Positions 1 to 5,240 of a DNA stretch of 13,740 nt are shown in pieces. The notes under the pieces were generated by a model that worked only from the letters and a program-made list of their open reading frames with translations, was not told where the DNA came from and searched no databases. Both the position numbers and the translations under genes were made by a program. Origin of the DNA: Ferruginibacter sp. GTDB lineage: Bacteria > Bacteroidota > Bacteroidia > Chitinophagales > Chitinophagaceae. The DNA is taken from contig JANXTN010000063.1 in NCBI GenBank assembly GCA_025352435.1, forward strand, positions 1 through 13,740, given 5' to 3'. Numbering within the stretch: the first letter of the stretch is position 1; the number at the start of each line of letters is the position of its first letter.

Positions 1-136
<136 letters not shown>

Positions 137-268
137 AAATGTGTTGTTTGAACGTGACTTGTAATTTTCTCAAAAAAAAATTAACGTCAAATTCTGTTTT
201 GTATTATTTGCGCTAAAATTTCCTGTGTTCTAAAAACTTTCGTTTTTTTCTTGCTGTTATTTCCAAAC

Positions 269-279
269 TTTCAAAGATC
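269..279 (-). promoter_or_regulatory. boxA-like antitermination element in rRNA leader
   Basis: The minus strand reads GATCTTTGAAA about 135 nt before the 16S start, inside the leader transcribed from both promoters. It resembles the boxA core (TGCTCTTTAACA in E. coli), where Nus factors assemble on rRNA transcripts. Position and orientation fit. The match is only partial, so this is inferred. Confidence 0.4.
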
Positions 280-317
280 TTATTTCTATTTTTGTTTCCC
301 CTTTTTTGAAGCGGGGT

Positions 318-350
318 GCAAAAGTATAAAAAACTTTCTAATTATTCTAA
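318..350 (-). promoter_or_regulatory. rRNA promoter P2 (proximal)
   Basis: On the minus strand the -7 box TACTTTTGC (318-326) fits the Bacteroidota consensus TAnnTTTG exactly. Twenty nt upstream is TTAG (347-350), one mismatch from the -33 TTTG. Transcription should begin near 311, giving a leader of about 175 nt before 16S. The sequence just past the -7 box (TTTGCACCCCGC) is nearly the same as in P1 (TTTGCACTCCGC), so the two promoters share an initially transcribed region. Confidence 0.7.
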
Positions 351-379
351 CTTTATTTTAAAAAAACTTTCCGCTTTTC

Positions 380-399
380 TTTTATCTCTTTAGATAAAA
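380..399. repeat. Inverted repeat between the two rRNA promoters
   Basis: A perfect 8-bp inverted repeat, TTTTATCT and AGATAAAA, is separated by CTTT. It lies between P1 and P2, so it would be transcribed only from P1. It is AT-only apart from one G:C pair and has no T-run, so it is not an obvious terminator. It could be a protein-binding site or a chance palindrome in AT-rich DNA. Confidence 0.4.
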
Positions 400-425
400 T
401 TTCTGTACTTTTTTTCTTGCGGAGT

Positions 426-458
426 GCAAAGGTAGGGATGTGTATTTCTTTAGCCAAA
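426..458 (-). promoter_or_regulatory. rRNA promoter P1 (distal, consensus)
   Basis: On the minus strand this reads TTTG (455-458), a 20-nt spacer, then TACCTTTGC (426-434). Both boxes match the Bacteroidota housekeeping consensus (-33 TTTG, -7 TAnnTTTG). The DNA upstream is A/T-rich, as expected for a strong rRNA promoter. Transcription should start near 419-420. The atpA promoter at 10529-10560 has the same spacer length and the same -7 box. Confidence 0.8.
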
Positions 459-570
459 CTTTTTGAAAGAATTTTACAACTTTTTTTCGAGAAAGAAAAT
501 GTAGTATCCTACAACTCAATGGTAGCAGGCGTTGCAGCAAAATAAAAGAATATTCAATAACTGTCTGTAA

Positions 571-602
571 TAAAACAGTGCAACCTTTTAAGGTTTCACT
601 GT
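571..602 (-). terminator. Terminator after clpX
   Basis: About 30 nt past the clpX stop, ACAGTG and AACCTT pair with AAGGTT and CACTGT around a single mismatch, giving a hairpin of about 12 bp (575-602). On the minus strand it is followed by TTTTA. It separates clpX from the rRNA promoters that read in the same direction. Confidence 0.65.
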
Positions 603-632
603 TCATAAAAAATACTATTACAATCTAAGAGA

Positions 633-1868
633 TTAAGCTACTTTAAGCATGCTTAATTTGCTTGTATTAAATTTCCGTTGTGCATATTCCAAAGTAACGT
701 TGAATGACTTTACTTTCTGGCTTGGAAGTTCGTACATAGCATCTGTCAAAATACTCTCACAAATACTACGTAACCCTCTAGCACCAAGTTTGTATTCCAG
801 TGCTTTCTGTACCATAAAATCTAGAACGGGTTTTTCAATGTTTAAAGCAATTCCTTCTATCTCAAATAATTTGGTAAACTGTTTAATTAATGAATTCTTA
901 GGTTCTGTAAGAATGTTTTTTAAAGTCTCTGCATCTAGGGGGTTTAAATAAGTAACTATAGGTAAACGTCCCAACAACTCCGGGATAAGACCAAAGGTTT
1001 TTAAATCTGGTGCGCTGATATATTGAAGTAGATTATCCTCCTGAAACTGTTGAAGATCTTTATTTACGTTAAAGCCTATTGCATTTGTATTTACTCGACG
1101 AGCAATGATTTTATCTACTCCACTGAAAGCTCCACCACATATGAAGAGAATATTCTGGGTATTTACTTTTACTAATTTTTGTTCAGGATGTTTACGTCCA
1201 CCTTGTGGCGGCACCAACACTTCACTACCTTCTAATAACTTCAATAAACCTTGCTGAACCCCTTCTCCGCTTACGTCTCGAGTGATACTTGGATTATCAC
1301 TCTTGCGGGCGACTTTATCAATTTCGTCTATAAAAACAATTCCTTTTTCAGCAGCGGCTACATCATAATTGCAAGCTTGTAACAATCTGCTTAGCATACT
1401 TTCCACATCTTCTCCCACATAACCTGCTTCTGTAAATACAGTAGCATCTACAATTGCAAAAGGTACATTCAACATTCTTGCGATTGTTTTTGCTAAAAGT
1501 GTTTTACCAGTTCCGGTTTCGCCAACCATGATGATATTGCTTTTTTCAATTTCAACGTCGTTATCAAATTTTTGATTAAGCCTTTTGTAATGGTTGTAAA
1601 CTGCAACTGCAAGGATTTTTTTGGCATCATCCTGACCTATAACATACTCATCTAAAAACTTCTTTATTTCCATTGGTTTCCGAACAGTCAGTTTGTATGA
1701 AGACGACGTTTTTTCCTCTACAGGACCACCTATTTCCTGCCCTATGATTTCTTTTGCATGTTCTACACAGTTTTCGCAAATATGACCATCCTGCCCTGCT
1801 ATTAATATTTTTACTTCATCCCTACTTCTACCGCAGAAGGAACAATGAAGAATCTGTTGTTTAGCCAT
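633..1868 (-). CDS. clpX: ClpX, ATP-dependent unfoldase of the ClpXP protease
   Basis: ClpX is the AAA+ ring that recognises tagged or damaged proteins, unfolds them with ATP and threads them into ClpP in the cytoplasm. The 411-aa length is normal. Visible in order: an N-terminal C4 zinc-binding domain (Cys9, Cys12, Cys31, Cys34), Walker A GETGTGKT (116-123), pore loop GYVG (149-152), Walker B IVFIDE (177-182), the substrate-gripping RKH loop (225-227), the ClpP-docking IGF loop (264-266), an arginine-finger region ELLGRLP (297-303) and sensor 2 GARGLR (362-367). The start is the ATG at 1866-1868, just before the zinc domain. It lies downstream of two clpP genes but has its own -7 box, and a terminator stands between, so it is probably a separate unit. 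No defect seen. Confidence 0.98.
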   Translation of the reverse strand: MAKQQILHCSFCGRSRDEVKILIAGQDGHICENCVEHAKEIIGQEIGGPVEEKTSSSYKLTVRKPMEIKKFLDEYVIGQDDAKKILAVAVYNHYKRLNQKFDNDVEIEKSNIIMVGETGTGKTLLAKTIARMLNVPFAIVDATVFTEAGYVGEDVESMLSRLLQACNYDVAAAEKGIVFIDEIDKVARKSDNPSITRDVSGEGVQQGLLKLLEGSEVLVPPQGGRKHPEQKLVKVNTQNILFICGGAFSGVDKIIARRVNTNAIGFNVNKDLQQFQEDNLLQYISAPDLKTFGLIPELLGRLPIVTYLNPLDAETLKNILTEPKNSLIKQFTKLFEIEGIALNIEKPVLDFMVQKALEYKLGARGLRSICESILTDAMYELPSQKVKSFNVTLEYAQRKFNTSKLSMLKVA

Positions 1869-1908
1869 AATATATGTATTTAATTTTTACTCACCTGCAA
1901 AACAATTT

Positions 1909-1917
1909 GCAAAGATA
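1909..1917 (-). promoter_or_regulatory. clpX promoter (-7 element)
   Basis: The minus strand has TATCTTTGC, a full TAnnTTTG match followed by C as in the rRNA promoters, about 40 bp before the clpX ATG. No TTTG occurs at the usual distance upstream, so the -33 element is weak or absent. Confidence 0.55.
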
Positions 1918-1985
1918 CGAAGCTACTTATGCATTGTAACGACAATATAATTGAAAGTATCGTTGCATGCTAGGAAGTTGTAATC

Positions 1986-2023
1986 ATAAAAAAGGTTTGC
2001 AAACCATTACTGCTTTGCAAACC
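1986..2023 (-). terminator. Rho-independent terminator after clpP (207 aa)
   Basis: A perfect 10-bp stem, GGTTTGCAAA and TTTGCAAACC, closes a 10-nt loop (1994-2023). On the minus strand it is followed by TTTTTT. It starts about 20 nt past the clpP stop codon and separates that gene from clpX. Confidence 0.85.
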
Positions 2024-2041
2024 CACACAATCATATTAGCA

Positions 2042-2665
2042 TTATAATTTTTCTATTAATCCATCCACTATACCATAGGCTAAAGATTCTTTTGCATTCA
2101 TCCAATAATCTCTGTCAAAATCCTTCATGATCTGCTCCTTGGTTTTACCGCAGTTCTTTGCCAGTATCTCAGCCCCTAATTCTTTAACCTTCTGCATCTG
2201 AATAGCCATGATTTCAAGATCTGCACTTACTCCCTGGCCCCCACCACTTGGCTGGTGAATCATCACTTCTCCATTTGGGAAAATAAAGCGTTTGCCTTTT
2301 TCTCCACCGCTTAGTAATATACTCCCCATACTGGCCGCCATGCCCATACAAACAGTGCTTACCGGCGAGGAAATCATTTGCATAGTATCGTAAATAACCA
2401 TACCGCTAGTAACAACTCCGCCGGGGCTGTTAATGTAAAAAGTGATTTCTTTTCCCGGATCAATGGCTTCCAGATACATTAGTCTATTGGTAATATCTTT
2501 TGCACTTTTATCATCTACTGCGCCCCATAAGAATATTTTGCGCTGCTCAATAAACTTCTTGTCAAACTGCCAGCCTGACATCATTTTCTCCATTGGGCTT
2601 TCGGGTAATTCTTTTGGGTTTTCTTCCTCGTCATCCTGACGAATATTTCTATTGTATAAATTCAT
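2042..2665 (-). CDS. clpP: ClpP serine protease subunit, copy nearest clpX (207 aa)
   Basis: ClpP forms the barrel-shaped proteolytic chamber fed by ClpX. The catalytic triad is intact: Ser112 in GMAASMGS, His137 in MIHQP and Asp186 in FDRDYW. The Ser-to-His and His-to-Asp spacings (25 and 49 residues) equal those of E. coli ClpP. The oxyanion-strand motif INSPGG is at 79-83 and the C-terminal YGIVDGLI motif is present. The first ~25 residues are unusual: very acidic (DDEEEN at 11-16), proline-containing and without the usual VPMVIE-type axial loop. The ATG at 2663-2665 is the only nearby start. It lies 172 bp after the other clpP on the same strand. No TAnnTTTG box is seen in that gap, so it may depend on read-through from its neighbour. 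It could form its own 14-mer or mixed rings with the second ClpP. Confidence 0.95.
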   Translation of the reverse strand: MNLYNRNIRQDDEEENPKELPESPMEKMMSGWQFDKKFIEQRKIFLWGAVDDKSAKDITNRLMYLEAIDPGKEITFYINSPGGVVTSGMVIYDTMQMISSPVSTVCMGMAASMGSILLSGGEKGKRFIFPNGEVMIHQPSGGGQGVSADLEIMAIQMQKVKELGAEILAKNCGKTKEQIMKDFDRDYWMNAKESLAYGIVDGLIEKL

Positions 2666-2747
2666 TTTAAAATTGAATTTTGAGTTTTATTAATTTTTGT
2701 AGTGCATCTAAAAAAGATCAGTAATGGTAAGCCGTACAAGTGAGTGA

Positions 2748-2763
2748 TCCGCCTTCGGACGGA
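2748..2763 (-). other. GC-rich hairpin between the two clpP genes
   Basis: In minus-strand RNA, UCCGUC pairs with GGCGGA (one G-U pair) around a CGAA loop. It stands out as a GC-rich patch in an AT-rich gap and lies about 85 nt before the downstream clpP start. It has no T-run, so it does not look like a terminator. It could be an mRNA processing or stability element, or one copy of a dispersed repeat. Confidence 0.4.
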
Positions 2764-2807
2764 CAGGCACAAATACATGTTGAGCAAAGCTGCTGTTTTT
2801 GTTCCGC

Positions 2808-2826
2808 TAAAAAGCATAGCTTTTTA
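2808..2826 (-). terminator. Weak hairpin after upstream clpP (230 aa)
   Basis: TAAAAAGC and GCTTTTTA form a perfect 8-bp stem around ATA, 10 nt past the clpP stop. The stem is AT-rich, and the only T-stretch lies inside its 3' arm, so termination would be leaky. That fits partial read-through into the second clpP. Confidence 0.4.
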
Positions 2827-2836
2827 ACCGTTGATT

Positions 2837-3529
2837 CTAGTCCTTTTTTTGCTTGCGAGCATTAATTAAAAGAACCTCGTCCACCAATCCATATTCTTTT
2901 GCTTCGGTAGAAGTCATCCATTTATCTCTCTGGCAATCTTCGGCAATTCTTTCAATTGTTTGACCTGTGTGCAAAGAAATGATACTGTACAATTCGTGCT
3001 TCACTTTTTTTACTTCGTTTACTGTAATTTCTACATCGCTCGCCTGGCCCATTGCTCCTGCACTGGGCTGGTGCATCATTATGCGACTGTGCTTAAGTGC
3101 AGTTCTTTTACCTTTTGCGCCGGCGCACATTAATACCTGACCCATACTAGCGGCCATTCCGGTGCATATTGTTGCAATATCCGGGGTAATAAACTGCATC
3201 GTATCGTACATACCTAAACCTGCGTAAACGCCGCCACCAGGGCAGTTGATATACATCTGAATATCTCTTACACGGTCTGTACTTTCAAGAAACAATAACT
3301 GCGCAGTTACAATGTTTGCTACTTCATCGTTTATCGGGTATCCCAAGAAAATAATACGATCCATCATTAAACGACTGTAAACGTCCATCACGGCTACGTT
3401 CATAGGGCGTTCTTCAATAATATTGGGAGTAAGATTGGTGACGTTGTGTTTTATATATCCATCGAGGGTATTGCTGCTGATACCTTTGTGCTTAACAGCG
3501 TAGTTTTCAAATTCTTTTCCAAAGTTCAT
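2837..3529 (-). CDS. clpP: ClpP serine protease subunit, second copy (230 aa)
   Basis: This is a second complete ClpP. Numbered from the ATG, the triad is Ser128 in GMAASMGQ, His153 in MMHQP and Asp202 in QRDKW, with the same 25- and 49-residue spacings as E. coli ClpP. The nucleophile-side motif INCPGG is at 94-99. The reading frame can open at TTG (3533-3535), but the ATG two codons later (3527-3529) is preferred. The first ~40 residues form an N-terminal extension, and from about residue 41 (ERPMNVAVMDVYSRLMMDR) the sequence follows the usual ClpP N-terminus, so this is the more canonical copy. The C-terminus is lysine-rich (KQKKD). A -7 promoter box lies about 20 bp upstream. It probably supplies active ClpP rings for ClpX encoded further downstream. 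Confidence 0.95.
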   Translation of the reverse strand: MNFGKEFENYAVKHKGISSNTLDGYIKHNVTNLTPNIIEERPMNVAVMDVYSRLMMDRIIFLGYPINDEVANIVTAQLLFLESTDRVRDIQMYINCPGGGVYAGLGMYDTMQFITPDIATICTGMAASMGQVLMCAGAKGKRTALKHSRIMMHQPSAGAMGQASDVEITVNEVKKVKHELYSIISLHTGQTIERIAEDCQRDKWMTSTEAKEYGLVDEVLLINARKQKKD

Positions 3530-3547
3530 AATCAATAAATTAATTGC

Positions 3548-3556
3548 GCAAATATA
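3548..3556 (-). promoter_or_regulatory. clpP promoter (-7 element)
   Basis: The minus strand has TATATTTGC, a full TAnnTTTG match followed by C, about 20 bp before the clpP ATG. No TTTG is found 19-21 nt further upstream. The implied 5' leader is very short, about 12 nt. Confidence 0.5.
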
Positions 3557-3758
3557 TTTGTTTAATTACTTTTTAAGTTGTGAGTATAGTAATTAGTCAA
3601 AAACTATTCCCTTAAACATTATATGACATTATTGCGGAGATATTAAACCGACTAATGTTTATACCTTATTAAAATAATTCTAAGAAGTGCTCTGATTAGA
3701 AGGTTTTGAGCTAAGAGAATGAGTGATCATTTATTTTAATTGAGCTTTGCTAGATATG

Positions 3759-3813
3759 TGCAAAGAAGCAGCAAAGTGACTGCAATGATTCTGCACTGAT
3801 TGTGCGATAGTGA
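3759..3813. repeat. Degenerate 11-bp-phased repeat, five units
   Basis: Cut every 11 bases, the run reads TGCAAAGAAGC, AGCAAAGTGAC, TGCAATGATTC, TGCACTGATTG, TGCGATAGTGA. The GC at positions 2-3 is kept in all five units and TGCA or a close variant starts most. It looks like a decayed minisatellite or a helically phased site array. The phasing is visible; the origin is inferred. Confidence 0.5.
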
Positions 3814-3860
3814 CGACACGGTAACTATTGGAAGTTTGCAGGGAGTTAGTACGGGTAATG

Positions 3861-3904
3861 CTCCCTATAACTTCCCTAAATGTTCCCTATAATTTCCCTA
3901 TAAC
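3861..3904. repeat. 11-bp tandem repeat, four units
   Basis: Four consecutive 11-bp units read CTCCCTATAAC, TTCCCTAAATG, TTCCCTATAAT and TTCCCTATAAC, followed by a partial TTC. The shared core is TCCCTA. This is a short minisatellite in the clpP-rpmH gap, in the same neighbourhood and with the same period as the run at 3759-3813 but in a shifted register and with a different unit. Confidence 0.8.
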
Positions 3905-3976
3905 TTCGGTATTAGTTGTGGGTGGCGAGTTACATATGAGGTCTGGCGAGTTGACCTTTGTCTAATTCGCACTTAA

Positions 3977-4002
3977 CAAAAAACCCTCTGTAAAGAGGGT
4001 TT
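3977..4002 (-). terminator. Rho-independent terminator after rpmH
   Basis: A perfect 9-bp stem, AAACCCTCT and AGAGGGTTT, closes a 4-nt loop (3981-4002). On the minus strand it runs into a T-tract ending TTTTTTG. It lies about 38 nt past the rpmH stop. Confidence 0.9.
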
Positions 4003-4039
4003 GGTAAACTTGGTATTGCATAAGCAATTAGTTTAAATA

Positions 4040-4207
4040 TTATTTTTTTGAACCGTGCTCATCAGATACAGTAAGCTTATGACGGCCTTTTGCTCTGCGG
4101 CTAGCTAAAACCTTGCGGCCATTAGCTGTAGACATACGCTCACGGAAACCATGTACAGATTTTCTGCGGCGTGTGTGGGGTTGGTAGGTTCTTTTTTTTC
4201 CTGGCAT
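4040..4207 (-). CDS. rpmH: Ribosomal protein bL34
   Basis: This 55-residue gene encodes the small, very basic large-subunit protein L34. It is recognised by KRTYQP at residues 5-10, then [20 protein letters not shown] (19-38) and [10 protein letters not shown], which match the family almost throughout. Two modest differences show: four extra residues (MPGK) before the usual MKRT-type start, and a C-terminal tail (DEHGSKK), giving 55 residues against roughly 44-52 in most bacteria. The ATG at 4205-4207 is the only in-frame start close by; an A-rich stretch, not a Shine-Dalgarno, precedes it. It has its own promoter and terminator, so it is monocistronic. In many bacteria rpmH sits directly before rnpA; here rnpA is about 8.7 kb away on the other strand. 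Confidence 0.97.
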   Translation of the reverse strand: MPGKKRTYQPHTRRRKSVHGFRERMSTANGRKVLASRRAKGRHKLTVSDEHGSKK

Positions 4208-4287
4208 TTTATAATTTTTTCCTTTTACAAATATTGTTTGTTCATTACTGCAGGCGAGGCACCATCCTCACCGCTTGTGAAAGGACG

Positions 4288-4296
4288 GCAAAAGTA
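4288..4296 (-). promoter_or_regulatory. rpmH promoter (-7 element)
   Basis: The minus strand has TACTTTTGC, the same 9-mer as the proximal rRNA promoter, about 80 bp before the rpmH ATG. The TTTG -33 box is not evident. The region where it should lie (about 4317-4320) overlaps the hairpin at the end of murI. Confidence 0.6.
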
Positions 4297-4316
4297 GGAT
4301 TTTATGTTGGATTAGT

Positions 4317-4336
4317 AGAAGTTTTTTAAAACTTCT
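4317..4336 (-). terminator. Hairpin abutting the murI stop codon
   Basis: AGAAGTTTT and AAAACTTCT form a perfect 9-bp inverted repeat with a 2-nt centre, touching the murI stop codon (4336-4338). No T-tract follows on the minus strand, so termination would be inefficient. It lies in the upstream part of the rpmH promoter. Confidence 0.4.
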
Positions 4337-5157
4337 TACAGTTTTATTTTACTCGCCTGCACGGCTGTGCCAAAAAACAGACTAGCATGGTTATTAAAGT
4401 CTACCTCATTACCCGTGGTAAAAAAGTTAATCTGTGCATGCTTACTACAGTGGTCATCAATCTCTTTATGGTTTCCTAAATATGTTTTTAAACTTTTTGC
4501 CACTATTTCTCCCTGGGAAATTACCTGAATATGCCTGGGTACAAAACGATTAATTTTTTCTATTAATAATGGGTAATGAGTACACGCTAAGAGCATGCAA
4601 TCTATATTAGGATCTTTCTGGAGTAAATTATCAATTCGGTTTTTTACCGGAGCATCTGCTTCATCGTCCAAATGTTTTCCTCGTTCAACAATATCAACCC
4701 ATTCCGGTGATGCTTCCTGAAAGACAAGAATTTCAGGATGAAACTTTTTAATTTCCAACAGGTATGATTCTGACTGCACAGTGCCCGATGTGGCAAGTAT
4801 ACCCACATGTTTTGAAGTTGAATATTTTCCTATAACTTCTGATGTGGGCCGTATAACGCCTAATACTCTTTTTGAAGGATCAATATCCGGTAAATCGTTT
4901 TGCTGAATCGTTCGTAAAGCCTTTGCTGAGGCGGTATTACAGGCTAGTATTACCAAAGGACAGCCTTGCTGAAAAAACCATTTTACACACTCAAGCGTAT
5001 ACTCATAAACTGTTTCAAAGGATAATGGTCCATAAGGCGCTCTGTCATTGTCTCCCAAATAAATAAAATCATATTTAGGTAGCTCTTTACAAATTTCTTT
5101 GAGCACGGTTAAACCACCATAGCCACTATCAAATATTCCTATCGGTTTTGTATCCAT
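4336..5157 (-). CDS. murI: Glutamate racemase
   Basis: MurI interconverts L- and D-glutamate without a cofactor, supplying D-Glu for the second residue of the peptidoglycan stem peptide (added by MurD) in the cytoplasm. At 273 aa the length is normal. The signature pieces are present: GIFDSGYGGLTVL (7-19) with Asp10 and Ser11 of the active site, YLGDNDRAPYG (33-43), the first catalytic cysteine Cys73 in ACNTAS, and the second, Cys192, in ACTHYP. The start is the ATG at 5155-5157, seven residues before the conserved FDSG. It follows the giant secreted-protein gene on the same strand but is separated by a strong terminator, so it should be transcribed independently. No TAnnTTTG box was found in the short gap. 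A TATAAT-like hexamer lies about 25 bp upstream, without a good upstream partner. Confidence 0.97.
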   Translation of the reverse strand: MDTKPIGIFDSGYGGLTVLKEICKELPKYDFIYLGDNDRAPYGPLSFETVYEYTLECVKWFFQQGCPLVILACNTASAKALRTIQQNDLPDIDPSKRVLGVIRPTSEVIGKYSTSKHVGILATSGTVQSESYLLEIKKFHPEILVFQEASPEWVDIVERGKHLDDEADAPVKNRIDNLLQKDPNIDCMLLACTHYPLLIEKINRFVPRHIQVISQGEIVAKSLKTYLGNHKEIDDHCSKHAQINFFTTGNEVDFNNHASLFFGTAVQASKIKL

Positions 5158-5189
5158 ATTCAGGTTAAAATTATACTGCTATTCCTTCA

Positions 5190-5224
5190 TAAAAAAATCC
5201 CGGTCAATTATTATTGACCGGGAT
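5190..5224 (-). terminator. Strong terminator after the giant T9SS gene
   Basis: ATCCCGGTCAAT and ATTGACCGGGAT form a perfect 12-bp stem with a 4-nt loop (5197-5224). On the minus strand it is followed by at least seven T. It starts 16 nt past the stop codon and should insulate murI from the upstream gene. Confidence 0.93.
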
Positions 5225-5240
5225 ATAGAAGCAATTATAA

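Larger units (their letters stand above)
3557..3976. other. Gene-free stretch between clpP and the rpmH terminator
   Basis: No open frame here looks coding and no tRNA fold was seen. The stretch holds two runs with 11-bp phasing (3759-3813 and 3861-3904, listed separately). It also has a 9-bp direct repeat, TGGCGAGTT, at 3923-3931 and 3944-3952 (21-bp spacing). The rest is featureless AT-rich DNA. A small RNA cannot be excluded. Confidence 0.5.

Noticed and set aside
382..606. Minus-strand open frame of 74 aa upstream of 16S
   Set aside because: It spans the clpX terminator and the distal rRNA promoter, is low in complexity (Leu/Lys-rich from AT-rich DNA) and resembles no family I know.
649..951. 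Plus-strand open frame of 100 aa
   Set aside because: It lies entirely antisense inside clpX, whose motifs are intact.
3530..3535. TTG start two codons upstream of the clpP ATG
   Set aside because: An ATG follows at once in the same frame, so the rarer start is not needed.
3759..3904. CRISPR-like array
   Set aside because: Units are only 11 bp, contiguous and without unique spacers, and no cas gene is near.
3540..4040. tRNA or riboswitch in the clpP-rpmH gap
   Set aside because: No T-loop GTTCRANNC, cloverleaf or known aptamer core was seen by eye.
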